Shown: positions 7,742 to 17,454, numbered from the stretch's first letter. The stretch is DNA of 64,000 bases from Thermomicrobiales bacterium (GCA_023957115.1 JAMLHN010000001.1:156708-220707); one strand, 5' to 3'. Notes: generated from the letters alone by a model not told the origin. A program made the numbers and translations.

Positions 7742-9121
7742 TCAACCGCCCAGGGTGTCGAAATACTCGGCATAGGCGAGACGCGAGATCTCGACTTCCT
7801 CCGGACGAATCCATTCGTTGGGGGCATGCGCGCGGCTGCCCGGGAGTCCGAATCCAATGGTGACCGGGCCGATTCCAAGAATTTCGGTGAAGACATCGGT
7901 GATCGGCACCGTTCCCCCAGACCGCACGAATCCCGGCGGCGTGCCAAAGATCCGCTCGAGCACAACTGCTGCCTCGGCCAATCCGGGGGAGTCCTTGGGC
8001 AAGCGGAACGGATTTGCCGAGCCTTTGCCCGGTACTACCTCGATCGAGGCGCCGACCGGCGTGTGCTTGGCGATGTGCGCTTCGATCAGCTTCAGGATCT
8101 TGTCCGGGCGCTGACCCGGAACCAGGCGGCTGGTGATCTTGAGATGCGCCTGCGCCGGCGTGACGGTCTTGCTCCCTTCGCCGGTGAATCCACCCCAGAT
8201 CCCATTGAAGTCGATGGTCGGCCGGGTCCATCGCAGCTCTTTTACGGTATAGCCCGGTTCACCGAGAATGGCCGTGACCCCGGCTTCGGCCATGAACTTC
8301 TCATCGGACTGTTCGTCGACCGCTGCAATATCGGCACGCTCCTCCTCGGTCAGGGGGATCACGTCGTCGTAGAAGCCTTCGATTGCCACCGACCCATCGG
8401 GATTGTGGAACGAGGCCGCCAGCTCGGCGATGGCGCGAACCGCATTCGGCACGGCCGCGCCGTACCCTCCGGAGTGCAGATCGGTCGAGCTGGTCGTGAG
8501 ATCGACCTGGCATCCGACCAGTCCCTTGAGACCAAGTGACAGCGCCGGTCGCCCGATTCCCATCATGCCGCCGTCTCCCGACATGATCACGTCGGACTTG
8601 AGCTGTCCGGCGTAGTCGGCCACCACTTTGGGCAGGTTGGGGCTTCCGATTTCTTCTTCACCCTCGAAGAGCAGAATCACATTGATCGGGAGGTCGCCTT
8701 TGGTCTGGGCCAGGGCTTCGATCCCCTGCAAGATCGCCAGCAGGTTCATCTTCATATCCGACGCGCCGCGCGCGTAGATCTTGCCCTCCCGCTCGGTCGG
8801 CTCGAACGGATCGGATTCCCACAGGTCGACTGGATCGACCGGCTGGACATCGTAGTGCCCGTAGATGAGCAGGGTTGGCCGCTCGTTCGACGACTCCCAA
8901 CGTCCGTAGACCACCGGGTGGAGCGGCGTCTCGATCAGACCGACATCGGCAAACCCGGCGGCGCGTGCACGATCCGCCACCCACTCCGCCGTCTTGCGCG
9001 TGTCCGCTGCATAGACTGGATCGGTGCTGATGCTCGGCATGCGGAGAAACTCGAAGAGCTCAGCGTCGAATCGGTCGGCGTGGTGGTCGAGATAGTCCTT
9101 GACGGACGTGCGCTCGGTCAT
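7742..9121 (-). CDS. M20-family metallopeptidase (dipeptidase-like)
   Basis: A 459-residue protein with the full M20 di-zinc set: YGHYDVQP (His89, Asp91), GASDMK (bridging Asp122), and EGEEEIGS with catalytic and metal Glu156/157. A lid/dimerisation domain begins near GLKGLVGCQVDL. The sequence after HYD, VQPVDPVDLWESDPFEP, is typical of the CNDP-like dipeptidase branch. The gene likely acts on di- or short peptides in the cytoplasm. The start at 9121 (MTERTS) fits the usual family N-terminus and has a purine-rich GGGAAGGGG upstream. It is followed on the minus strand by the repeat-bearing gap at 7524-7741 and faces the acidic membrane protein gene. Confidence 0.9.
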   Translation of the reverse strand: MTERTSVKDYLDHHADRFDAELFEFLRMPSISTDPVYAADTRKTAEWVADRARAAGFADVGLIETPLHPVVYGRWESSNERPTLLIYGHYDVQPVDPVDLWESDPFEPTEREGKIYARGASDMKMNLLAILQGIEALAQTKGDLPINVILLFEGEEEIGSPNLPKVVADYAGQLKSDVIMSGDGGMMGIGRPALSLGLKGLVGCQVDLTTSSTDLHSGGYGAAVPNAVRAIAELAASFHNPDGSVAIEGFYDDVIPLTEEERADIAAVDEQSDEKFMAEAGVTAILGEPGYTVKELRWTRPTIDFNGIWGGFTGEGSKTVTPAQAHLKITSRLVPGQRPDKILKLIEAHIAKHTPVGASIEVVPGKGSANPFRLPKDSPGLAEAAVVLERIFGTPPGFVRSGGTVPITDVFTEILGIGPVTIGFGLPGSRAHAPNEWIRPEEVEISRLAYAEYFDTLGG

Positions 9122-9230
9122 TGATGCAAACCCCTTCCCTGGAACACTCTGGATGGACAACGGAGCGCTGCCCATCTGCGCTGCGACATGATGCCGCAAA
9201 ATCGACGTGTGGGTCAGGAGGTCGAGGTGC

Positions 9231-9992
9231 TCAGGCTTGGGCGATGGCGAATTCGAGGAGATCGTTGCTGGCATTCCGAAGCTCGATTTGGTCCGCCAGA
9301 TTCCAGCCGGAGAGATCGCCGAGCATGAGCGGCCGATCGCCATCGACCTGCAGGCGGAGTAATCCCGCCGCAAATTCCCGTGGTTCGACGCTTTGCACGA
9401 AATCGAGCTGTTCGATGTAGGTTTTCAGCGCGAGCGCCGCCGAGGCGCGTGGCACGCCATGGACCAGGAGCGTGGTGGTCGCCGGCTCGCCGGGCACGGC
9501 CGGCTCCACAACAACGGGGTTGGGCGCCTGCGCGACAGCGGCGCCTGAAGCCAGCTCGGGAGTATCCGCCTCGGGATCGTCGACGACCGGCTGCGGGTCT
9601 GGTGCCGTCCGATTCGAGGTCGCCGCGGCGTTGACCACGGCCGCGACCTCGGGCGGCGCCTCGGCAACGAGATCGACCGGAACCGCTGCCTCGGGTGCAG
9701 GTGTAGTGGTTCCTTCGAGCGCATCCAGCGCATCGCTCACCCGCCGCGCCAGGCGTGCGTTCTGCTCCTGCATCGACGTGAGCTCGTCGAGGATATCGGC
9801 CAGCAATGCCCGGTGGTATTGGCGCTCGCTGGCGAAGTCGCTGTCCAGTCGAGCCGACGCCTCCTTGAGGAGTGCACTCGAGGTGGCAATGTTCTGCTTG
9901 ATGATCTCGTCGAACTGCTCATAGAACGCGAGCCGCTCGCGGGCGAAATCGAGATCCGATTCAGCCTTGCTCTTGCGCTTGCTGGCGGTCAT
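9231..9992 (-). CDS. Coiled-coil protein with C-terminal ferredoxin-like fold candidate, unknown function
   Basis: A 253-residue protein with three parts. Residues 1-95 are charged and helical and look like a coiled coil (E-R-L-A-F-Y-E-Q-F-D-E-I, then L-T-S-M-Q-E-Q-N-A-R-L-A-R-R-V). Residues 96-175 are an Ala/Pro/Val/Glu linker with low complexity. The last 75 residues form a compact alpha/beta unit beginning TTLLVHGVPRASAALALKTY and containing an alternating strand-helix-strand order. No family name is certain. GGGAAAG precedes the ATG at 9992. The gene diverges from the IclR regulator across a 290-base gap. Confidence 0.6.
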   Translation of the reverse strand: MTASKRKSKAESDLDFARERLAFYEQFDEIIKQNIATSSALLKEASARLDSDFASERQYHRALLADILDELTSMQEQNARLARRVSDALDALEGTTTPAPEAAVPVDLVAEAPPEVAAVVNAAATSNRTAPDPQPVVDDPEADTPELASGAAVAQAPNPVVVEPAVPGEPATTTLLVHGVPRASAALALKTYIEQLDFVQSVEPREFAAGLLRLQVDGDRPLMLGDLSGWNLADQIELRNASNDLLEFAIAQA

Positions 9993-10254
9993 GCACTTTC
10001 CCAATTCGGCTGGGCAACGGCCCAGGAGCGCCGGTCGCTGAATGGTATCGAACTCATTTTCGCGATTCTAGCACGGGTTCTTACGGGATTTTGAGCTCGG
10101 GTGGCGTAGGACAACGGCGGCTGAGCTTCGACCGAACTTCCGAGAAACACCGCAAACCAAACAGAAGACGTTATCTGCTCCGTACCGCACGGAGGGTTGA
10201 CGGAACACAACGTTGGGAATAAGATGCGCACTATGCGGTAATAGTGTTCGAATA

Positions 10255-10270
10255 ATGAAAACCATTTCAT
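10255..10270 (+). promoter_or_regulatory. Candidate IclR operator
   Basis: ATGAAA-ACCA-TTTCAT, a 6-bp inverted repeat with a 4-base centre, 11 bases before the IclR start. It fits the AT-rich GAAAnnATTTC style of IclR-family sites. A second repeat, CACTAT-GCGGTA-ATAGTG (10229-10246), lies just upstream. The position suggests autoregulation. Confidence 0.5.
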
Positions 10271-10281
10271 GGGGTGATGGT

Positions 10282-11103
10282 ATGGACGGAGACTCCCGCG
10301 TTGACCAACGCTTGTCGACGCTGGACAAGGGATTGACGATCCTCGAGGCAATCGCTGAGGCAGATGCGCCTCATGGGCTGACGCTGACCGAATTGGGCCA
10401 ACGGCTTGGCATGCATCGCACAACCCTTCTTCGCTTCCTCGTCACCTTTCGCGCCAGGGGCTATCTCGAGCGCGATCCCCAGACCGAGCGATATCGCCTG
10501 GGCGCGCAAGTGCTGAACCTGGCGTCGACCTGGCTCGCCGAGCTCGATGTCCGGGAAATCGCCCGGCCGTTCCTCCTTCACACCTGCGAGGAGTGCGGTG
10601 AGCTCGTTCACCTCACCATCTTGGAAGGGAGTGACGTGGTGACGATCGACCGGATCGAAGGCAGGCACCCGCTCTCGCTCCAGACGGGAATTGGCAACCG
10701 CCGTCCCGCGTATCGCAGCGCATCGGGCAAAGCCATACTGGCTTATCTCCCTGAAGCTGAAGTTGCTCGGGTGCTGGCAACGGGCATGGTCGCCGTCACG
10801 TCCGGAACGATCACCACTCCCGATGCGATGGCACATGATTTGACGTGCGTTCGAGCTCGCGGGTACGCCATCGACCAGGAAGAAAACTTTGCCGGGGTCT
10901 GCTGTGTTGCGGCTCCGGTCTTCGATTACACCGGAAGGGTCGTCGCTTCCATCAGCATTGCTGCGCCCTGCCAACGGACCGGCGCCGATCGCTTGGTCTC
11001 CTTAGGAGAAGCCGCTCGTGATGCTGCTGCGGGATTGTCCCAGCAACTTGGAGGTGCGATGCACATTCAGAAAGGAGGAGATCAACTCGCAGCCAATCGT
11101 TGA
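10282..11103 (+). CDS. IclR-family transcriptional regulator
   Basis: A 273-residue protein with an N-terminal winged helix-turn-helix (about residues 15-75, including LTELGQRLGMHRTTLLRFL) and the C-terminal IclR effector domain. The latter is marked by LVHLTILEGSDVVTIDRIEG, the substrate-binding R-P-A-Y-R-S-A-S-G-K-A segment, and Q-E-E-N-F-A-G-V-C-C-V-A-A-P-V. The ATG at 10282 follows GGGGTGATGG and gives the usual family length. It heads a co-directional cluster (binding protein, permeases, SDR, Gfo/Idh/MocA, cupin), which it probably controls in response to a catabolic intermediate. Confidence 0.92.
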   Translation: MDGDSRVDQRLSTLDKGLTILEAIAEADAPHGLTLTELGQRLGMHRTTLLRFLVTFRARGYLERDPQTERYRLGAQVLNLASTWLAELDVREIARPFLLHTCEECGELVHLTILEGSDVVTIDRIEGRHPLSLQTGIGNRRPAYRSASGKAILAYLPEAEVARVLATGMVAVTSGTITTPDAMAHDLTCVRARGYAIDQEENFAGVCCVAAPVFDYTGRVVASISIAAPCQRTGADRLVSLGEAARDAAAGLSQQLGGAMHIQKGGDQLAANR

Positions 11104-11146
11104 CCACATCTGACTGATCGTCACACAGAAGTGAGGACTGGTGATC

Positions 11147-12831
11147 ATGGAACGAACCCAATCCAGACGGTGGCAACCGATCGACGTCAACTCAGACCAT
11201 ATGTCGCGGCGCTCGCTTATGAAGTGGGCTACCGCGATGGGACTCTCGATGCCGGCGCTTGCCGGACTCCAGGAGCTGGCAGGTGCGCAAACACCGGGAG
11301 CTGATACCGGGATGTTGGTTGCGCCCGAACCCAACCCGAAGCGTGGGGGGACGCTGCGCACCGCGTTTGGCATCACGACAACCAGCTACGACATTCACCA
11401 GGGCGCGAACGCCGCTGTCCTGACCCACCTCTATGACGGACTCGTCCGCTTCAATCCGCTCGACGGTCTCCAGACCATTATCCCCAGCCTGGCAACGTCC
11501 TGGGAGACGTCTGACGACGGGCTGACCTACACATTTGCGCTCCGAGACGGCGTCACATTCCACGATGGCGGCAGCTTCTCGGCCGACGATGTAGTCGCAA
11601 CCTTCACGCGCATTATCGATCCGCCCGAAGGCATGATTAGCGTCATGCGTGCCTTCTTCCGTTCTGTGGAGCGGATCGAGGCAGTCGATCCGCTGACTGT
11701 GCAATTCACCCTGAGCGAGCCTCAGGCCGATCTCATGACGGCGCTCGCCGCACCGTTTAGCGTGATCTATTCGAAGAACACGCTCGACGAGAACAATCAG
11801 GATCTGCGGGCGGTGGTTGCCCCAGGCACTGGTCCGTTCGTTTTCGACAACTATCAGGAAGGCGAACGCTGGGTTTTCACGCGCAACCCGAACTACTGGA
11901 ATCCCGAGTTGCCATACGTGGATCAGATGGAGCTGATCCATGTGGCTGCGTGGTCGGATCGTGGTACTGCGGTACTTACCGGGCAGGCTGATTTTCATGG
12001 AATGTTTCTCGCGAGACATTCGACGAAGGGCAGAACCACGACGACGTCGACGGGAAAGAGGTTCCCAGTGTTGGCGCCTACGGTGTTCATCAATACCACC
12101 CGCGAGCCGCTTTCTGACCCTCGGGTACGCCGGGCCATGTTTCTCGTGCTCAATCGGCAGGCATTGCGCGACGCGTTCGAAATCAGGAGACGATCGCGAT
12201 CAGCCGGTGGGTTACGCCGGCCAGCCCGTTCGCCATGGCGCCCGATGCGATCGCCGAGCTTCCCGGCTACCGAGCCGACAAGGACGCCGACATTGCCGAG
12301 GCACAGGCACTGCTCGCCGAGGCTGGCTTTGCGGATGGAATAAGCGGCCTGGAGCTCCTTTCGGCTTCGGTCGCGCCGCACGCGGAGATCATGGCTCCGG
12401 CGATTCAGGACATGCTCAAGAGCACCCTCAATGTGGACGCCCAGATTCGCGTGATGGAACGCTCTCTCCTGCTCGATGAGCTGAGCAATGGGAATTTCGA
12501 TCTCGTGTTGGATACCCCGACGATCGCGATTTCCGATTTCTCCTCGATTGGGAACCTCTACTTCAAAACGGGCGGCTCCCAGAACTTCGGGCAATTTTCC
12601 AGCCCGGATTTCGACGAATTGCTGCATGCCGCCGATCTGGAGCTCGATCCGGAAAGACGCACGCAGATCCTTCGCGATGCCGAGGACGTGCTGGATCAGG
12701 AAATCCCGTGGCTACTTGTCGGTTGGACACTCCATCTGCATTTTTGGCAGGCGGCGCTCAAGGGGCTTGCCATGGATCTCCGAACGCAATCGGTTTGGGG
12801 CCGGCTCGACACGGGTTGGCTCGACCGCTAG
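11147..12831 (+). CDS. Peptide/nickel-type ABC substrate-binding protein (SBP_bac_5), frameshifted at three places
   Basis: The N-terminus carries a Tat signal (SRRSLMK followed by a hydrophobic stretch to about residue 45). The body shows SBP_bac_5 features: KRGGTLRTAFG, HLYDGLVRFNPLDG, SLATSWETSDDGLTYTFALR, FHDGGSFSADDVVATF, and TGPFVFDNYQEGERWVFTRN. The frame then breaks: a base is missing near 11992-11996 (restores DF-S-WNVSRETFDEG), a base is extra near 12083-12087, and a base is missing near 12178-12181 (restores NQETIAISRW). Beyond that the frame is open to 12831 and ends ALKGLAMDLRTQSVWGRL. The ATG at 11147 has GAGGAC 8 bases upstream. I regard it as one gene, likely damaged by sequencing rather than decay, because every break repairs to family-like sequence. 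Confidence 0.8.
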
Positions 12832-12856
12832 TACCCGCAAAGGGAGATAGACACTG

Positions 12857-13815
12857 ATGTCGGGGTACACCTGCGGCGTGTGCTCGTAGCGATCCCAACG
12901 TTGATCGGCGTTTCCATACTTATTTTCATCGCGATGCGCGTCATCCCTGGTGATCCGCTTGCGATGATTGGAGCCCAGGGCCAGTCGACGCTTGTCCTTT
13001 CGTCCGAGGAAAAGGCAGCTGCTCGCAAGAGCCTTGGGCTCGACAAGCCGCTCTACCGGCAGTATCTCAATTGGATGGGCGATGTCGGGCGAGGGGATTT
13101 CGGCCACTCCTTTTGGTCGCAGGAACCGATCCGCAAACAGATCCTGCGGCGCGGACCGATTACCGCGGAGATTGCGATTCTGGCGGTCGTCATCTCGTGG
13201 CTTATGGGCGTCCCCGTTGGCCTGCTCAGTGCACTACGTCGCAATACGGTGTTCGATCACATGGCCCGAGTTGGCATCACGCTGTTCATGGCCATCCCCA
13301 GCTTCTGGTTGGGAATGATCATCGTGCTGGTGTCCGTTCGCGCCTTCGTCTGGCGGCCTCCATTGGCGATCACTCAGATTTGGGAGCAGCCGGCCGTCAA
13401 TGCCCAGATCGTGATCGGCCCAGCGGTCGCTCTCGGAGTCGGGCTCGCTGCAGTGATCGCACGCATGACGCGGTCGACTGCGTTGGATGTGCTCGGCGAA
13501 GACTACGTGCGAACCGCGCGGGCCAAGGGATTGGGAGGGCGGAAGTTCTTCCTCCCGCATGTCTTTCGCAACACATTGCTTCCTGTCATCACGACATCTG
13601 GCGTGGCCATCGGTGGATTGCTTGGGGGTACCGTTGCCACCGAGACCGCGTTCGGCGTGCCGGGCCTCGGCAGCTTGCTGGTGCAATCCATCAATCAGCG
13701 AGATTGGGTGATGATCCAGAATCTCGTGCTGCTCTATGCGGCCATTTTCATCGCCATCAACCTGCTGGTCGATATCAGCTATGCGTTGATCGACCCACGG
13801 ATTCGATTCGGATGA
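12857..13815 (+). CDS. ABC transporter permease, DppB/OppB type (frameshift at codon 4-5)
   Basis: Six-helix permease with the family N-terminus, the GDP-x-A segment (VIPGDPLAMIG), an amphipathic middle containing LGLDKPLYRQYLNWM, and the EAA-like cytoplasmic loop DYVRTARAKGLGGRKFFLPH that contacts the ATPase. The open frame begins at a GTG at 12880, but ATG at 12857 in another frame reads MSGYT and, with one base added near 12868, joins LRRVLVAIPTLIGVS, which is the normal family start. AGGGAG precedes that ATG. It partners the binding protein upstream and the permease downstream; the next gene overlaps its stop (ATGA). Confidence 0.88.
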
Positions 13816-14756
13816 ATGTGCCCGCGCGTCGGTCATCAGGTGAACCAATGGTTTCGGTGCGGAACATAGCCTCAGACGGGGCAATTCAGACCCGGCCTGA
13901 GCGTTGGGGAACGAAGGTCAGAGGCATCGTGCGTCGCTTTGCGCGTATGGCGCCACTTGGAGCAATTGCTGCTGTCTTTCTGCTCGTCCTGATACTCATC
14001 GCGCTCTTTGCACCACAGCTTGCTCCCTACGATCCCATCCAGACGGACTATGCAGCGACGCAGCAGGCGCCGACCCGTCAGCATTTGCTGGGTACCGATC
14101 ATCTGGGACGAGACGTGTTGAGTCGCATCATTTTCGGTGCGCGCGTCACGTTGCTGGTCAGCCTGGCTTCGGTCGTCCTGGCCGTGGCCATCGGATTGAT
14201 TTGGGGAGTCGTCAGCGCGTACGCGGGCAACCGAGTCGACATGATCAGTCAACGCATGTTGGAAGTATTGATGTCGTTCCCAGCGTTGATTTTGGCGATG
14301 TTACTCATGGTAAGCCTGGGGTCTGGATTGCCGACGCTCGTCATTGCGATCGGCATCGCCCAGGTTCCGCTTGCTACTCGGATTACGCGCTCGGTCGTGC
14401 TCACGGTAAAGGAGAGAGCCTTTGTCGAAGCTGCGCGTTGCGGGGGCGCAACCTCGGGCCGCATTATGCTGCGCCATGTCACTCCCCAATGCGTCGCACC
14501 GATGCTGGTCGTGGCGACCGTCAATCTTGGCGCCGCGATTTTCGCGGAGGCGGCGCTCAGCTTTCTCGGGGTAGGAGTTCCTCCTCCCACCCCGAGCTGG
14601 GGCAGCATGCTTGGCGGAGTTCTTGCCCAGTCATTCAACCCCCCCTGGTGGCTGGTGCTCTTTCCCGGTCTCGCAATCGCGTCGACGGTGATGGCGGCAA
14701 ATCTGTTTGGCGATGGTCTCCGGGACTTTCTCGATCCTCGTGTCCGGCAGCGATAA
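13812..14756 (+). CDS. ABC transporter permease, DppC/OppC type
   Basis: A 314-residue permease. After a polar N-terminal tail it has the OppC_N pattern: a first membrane helix (AIAAVFLLVLILIALFAPQ), then LAPYDPIQTDY, then HLLGTDHLGRDVLSRIIFGA, which is the classic GTDxxGRDxxSRxxxGAR signature. The ATPase-contact loop reads RAFVEAARCGGATSGRIMLRH, and the C-terminus ends WGDGLRDFLDPR-like. It overlaps the upstream permease by four bases, so coupling is clear. No ATP-binding subunit is encoded in this cluster, so the pump must borrow ATPases from another locus. Confidence 0.92.
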   Translation: MNVPARRSSGEPMVSVRNIASDGAIQTRPERWGTKVRGIVRRFARMAPLGAIAAVFLLVLILIALFAPQLAPYDPIQTDYAATQQAPTRQHLLGTDHLGRDVLSRIIFGARVTLLVSLASVVLAVAIGLIWGVVSAYAGNRVDMISQRMLEVLMSFPALILAMLLMVSLGSGLPTLVIAIGIAQVPLATRITRSVVLTVKERAFVEAARCGGATSGRIMLRHVTPQCVAPMLVVATVNLGAAIFAEAALSFLGVGVPPPTPSWGSMLGGVLAQSFNPPWWLVLFPGLAIASTVMAANLFGDGLRDFLDPRVRQR

Positions 14757-14792
14757 CGTGTCCGTGTCAGTCGTAACGAAAGGAGGCAAGGA

Positions 14793-15548
14793 GTGACGCT
14801 TGCAGGAACGCGCGCACTTGTGACCGGGGGTGGGCGTGGGATAGGCCGAGGGATTTGCATGGCATTGGCCCGTGCGGGGGCCGATGTCGTCTTCAGCTAT
14901 CGCCGGGATGTGGCGGCGGCAACCAAGACCGCACAAGAGATCGAAGCACTGGGGCGCCGAGCAACGGTCGCCGTTGCTGACATGGGCGACGAAGGATCGA
15001 TTCACCAGCTGGTTGCGACTGCTGTTGGTGCCCAAGGCGGCATCGACATCTTGGTCTGTAGCGCCGGAATGCACTGGCGCACCCCTTTTCTCGACATTTC
15101 GGCCGCGGAATGGGATGCCGTCCTCGGCGCCGATCTCCGGGGGCCGTTTCTGCTCAGCCAAGCGGTGGCGCGACAGATGATTGCCCAGGGAGATGGCGGG
15201 CGCATTATTGCCATCAGCTCAATTAGCGCTGATGTCGCCTATCCCGACCTCGCGCATTACCAGGTCGCAAAAGCGGGCGTGCGGATGCTGGTGCGCGGGA
15301 TGGCGCTGGAGCTTGCGCCGCACGGCATTCTCTGCAACGCGGTCGCACCGGGAATCGTCGAGACGGATCTGACGCGAGGGTCACTTGCGGATTCTGTAAC
15401 CGGCCCGCGCCGCCGCGGTCGGATCCCTCTCGGCAGGGCTGGACAGCCAGAAGACATCGCGGCGGCAGTGGCGTTTCTTGCGAGTGAGGAGATGCGATGG
15501 ATGACGGGAGCCACGATCACCGTGGATGGCGGCCAGACGGTCTGGTAG
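14793..15548 (+). CDS. SDR-family NAD(P)-dependent oxidoreductase (FabG-like)
   Basis: A 251-residue classical short-chain dehydrogenase: the cofactor motif TGGGRGIG (11-18), the structural C-S-A-G motif (89-92), catalytic Ser in ISSIS (about 142-144), and Y156-x3-K160 (YQVAK). The C-terminal F-L-A-S-E-E-M-R-W-M-T-G-A-T-I-T-V-D-G-G is standard. AAGGAGG lies just before the GTG start. Within this cluster it probably oxidises a sugar or sugar-acid derived from the imported compound rather than acting in fatty acid synthesis; this is inferred from context. Confidence 0.92.
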   Translation: MTLAGTRALVTGGGRGIGRGICMALARAGADVVFSYRRDVAAATKTAQEIEALGRRATVAVADMGDEGSIHQLVATAVGAQGGIDILVCSAGMHWRTPFLDISAAEWDAVLGADLRGPFLLSQAVARQMIAQGDGGRIIAISSISADVAYPDLAHYQVAKAGVRMLVRGMALELAPHGILCNAVAPGIVETDLTRGSLADSVTGPRRRGRIPLGRAGQPEDIAAAVAFLASEEMRWMTGATITVDGGQTVW

Positions 15549-15580
15549 CCAACAAGACAAACCAACAGCGAGGGACCTAG

Positions 15581-16693
15581 ATGTCAAGGATCAAGGTTGG
15601 TGTAATCGGTTGCGGCGCGATTGCCCAAATTCAACACCTCCCGCATCTAAAAGAGTTGCGTGATCAGTTTGAAGTTACCGCGCTCAGTGATATTTCAGCG
15701 GAACTGCTCGCCGCGGTTGGATCCGAATTCGGCGTGCCACCCGATCGGCAATACCTGGACTATCATGATTTGATTGCCAGCGAGATCGACGCGGTGATCG
15801 TCTGCTCCTCGGGTTCACACGCTGGACCGAGTATCGCCGCCGCGCGCGCCGGCAAGCATGTCCTGGTGGAAAAACCGATGTGCACCACAGTCGGCGAAGC
15901 GCAAGAGATGGTCGCCGCGGCCGATGAAACGGGCGTCGTCTTGATGGTCGCGTATATGAAGCAGTACGAGCCCGCCTACAAGTACGCGCGCGAGTGCGTG
16001 CACGAGATGAGTGATATCCGCTTCATCCAGGTCAACCATCTTCATCCAGACAACAGCTTGCATGTTTCCGAGTTCGATGTCTTGCGCTTCGACGATATTC
16101 CAGCCGGTGTGCGCGAGGCGTCCCAGGCGCAGCACCGGGATTTGATCGCTGAGGCCCTCGGCTACCCGGACGGCGATGCGGTGCCACCCGCGATGCAGCG
16201 CGCCTATTCGACTATTCTCGGGAGCATGATTCACGATATCGGGAACCTTCATGGCACGTTCGGCGTGCCCAAAAAGGTGCTCAGTACCGAGATCTGGGCC
16301 GAGGGACACGGCATTACCACGGTCCTTGCGTATGAAGACGACAAGCGTGCCGTTTGTTCGTGGGTCGATTTGCCAGAACTGTGGGAGTTCAAAGAGACCA
16401 TGGAGGTCTACGGCTCGCGTGAGCGCGTTATCGCGTCCTTCCCGACAGGGTTCGCGCGAGGCCTGCCGTCGACTGTTGCGGTCCATGGCATGGACGCCGA
16501 AGGGCTCGCTTGGCGGAAAGAACTAAGCTGGCACGACAACCCGTTCAAAATCGAGCTTCAGCACTTTGGGCACTGCATCAGAACGGGGGACCGCCCAGAA
16601 ACGGATGGACGGAGCACGACGCATGACATTGCACTAGTACGCGAGATCGTTCTCGCTCATCTCAACAAGACGGAGTATCCCCATGGGCTTTGA
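15581..16693 (+). CDS. Gfo/Idh/MocA-family oxidoreductase
   Basis: A 370-residue NAD(P)-dependent dehydrogenase. The Rossmann start VGVIGCGAIAQIQHLPHL and the cofactor/substrate motif VLVEKPMCTT (EKP) are diagnostic. A C-terminal alpha/beta domain follows, with a conserved G-S-M-I-H-D-I-G-N-L-H-G segment supplying the putative catalytic His/Asp. Such enzymes oxidise sugars, inositols or sugar derivatives. The next gene starts 11 bases before its stop. Together with the SDR and cupin it forms the catabolic half of the IclR cluster. Confidence 0.92.
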   Translation: MSRIKVGVIGCGAIAQIQHLPHLKELRDQFEVTALSDISAELLAAVGSEFGVPPDRQYLDYHDLIASEIDAVIVCSSGSHAGPSIAAARAGKHVLVEKPMCTTVGEAQEMVAAADETGVVLMVAYMKQYEPAYKYARECVHEMSDIRFIQVNHLHPDNSLHVSEFDVLRFDDIPAGVREASQAQHRDLIAEALGYPDGDAVPPAMQRAYSTILGSMIHDIGNLHGTFGVPKKVLSTEIWAEGHGITTVLAYEDDKRAVCSWVDLPELWEFKETMEVYGSRERVIASFPTGFARGLPSTVAVHGMDAEGLAWRKELSWHDNPFKIELQHFGHCIRTGDRPETDGRSTTHDIALVREIVLAHLNKTEYPHGL

Positions 16694-17327
16694 TGTTTTC
16701 GACTATCGCACCGATGTCCGCAATGTCGTGATCACTCCCGAGATTCGATCGCGTTTCATGCGTATGGAACCCGGTGACGTGGCGGTACGCCATTCGCACG
16801 ATCTCGGACATGAAGTCTTCCTTGTGTTGGAGGGACAGTGCGAGTTCGAGATCGACGGCGACCGCGCTGTGCTCGGGCCGGGACAGATGTGTTTCGCGCG
16901 GCGCGATCAGATGCATCAGGTACGCAATCCGGGCGACGTACCGATGACGATGTATCTCTCGGTCACTCCGCACATCGACCCAACCCATACGATGTGGGAC
17001 GATGAAGGCCGCAAACGCCCCTACAATTACGGTGCCGCCACGTACAACGAGCAGGCCGAGCAGACCGGTGGAGACCTCACGGCGATCGCCAAGCGCCACG
17101 TGGCGGCGGCACGCTCATTGGAAGCCGCCGCGCGCGCCAATGTCGCCGCGCAGACGACCGGCGTCGAAGCCCTTGTCGAGGCAAACGCACGAAACGATCG
17201 TGCTGCGGTGCGCGCGGCTGTCGACGCGATGTGGACTTCGTTCTTCGAGACGTATCGTGCTCTCTTGGACCTCAGCGAGAGTTGGAACACGCTCGCTCCA
17301 GAAGCTGGTGCTGCTCCGAGCGAGTGA
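16683..17327 (+). CDS. Cupin-domain protein
   Basis: A 214-residue protein with a single cupin barrel in its first 110 residues: motif 1 is H-S-H-D-L-G-H-E-V-F-L-V-L-E-G, and motif 2 is G-P-G-Q-M-C-F-A-R-R-D-Q-M-H-Q-V. The His/Glu ligand set for a metal is intact. The rest is helical and Ala-rich (RHVAAARSLEAAARANVAAQ). GGAG lies 7 bases before the ATG, inside the upstream coding sequence. It may be a sugar isomerase or dioxygenase-like enzyme of the cluster; the exact reaction cannot be read. Confidence 0.85.
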   Translation: MGFDVFDYRTDVRNVVITPEIRSRFMRMEPGDVAVRHSHDLGHEVFLVLEGQCEFEIDGDRAVLGPGQMCFARRDQMHQVRNPGDVPMTMYLSVTPHIDPTHTMWDDEGRKRPYNYGAATYNEQAEQTGGDLTAIAKRHVAAARSLEAAARANVAAQTTGVEALVEANARNDRAAVRAAVDAMWTSFFETYRALLDLSESWNTLAPEAGAAPSE

Positions 17328-17411
17328 CCTCGTCTCGTATTTCGCGGTGTGCCATATTGCCTTGTCGCTGAGCCTTCGATACGCCACCGCAGCGTCGGGC
17401 AGCGTCGCCAA

Positions 17412-17454
17412 CTCACAGTCTGGCGTCTCGATAGAGGAGACGCCAGACTGTGAG
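17412..17454 (+). terminator. Very strong 18-bp hairpin ending the IclR cluster
   Basis: Perfect 18-bp inverted repeat (17412-17429 against 17437-17454) with the loop GATAGAG, no mismatch. No T tract follows on either strand. It sits in the 321-base gap between the cupin gene and metH. The rest of this gap shows only a 6-bp hairpin (CCGGCG/CGCCGG, about 17600-17616) and the metH -10 element. I could not find a cobalamin or SAM riboswitch in it. Confidence 0.7.

Noticed and set aside
13071..13811. N-terminal extension of the DppC frame
   Set aside because: Overlaps DppB in another frame; the ATGA overlap at 13812 and family length support the short form.
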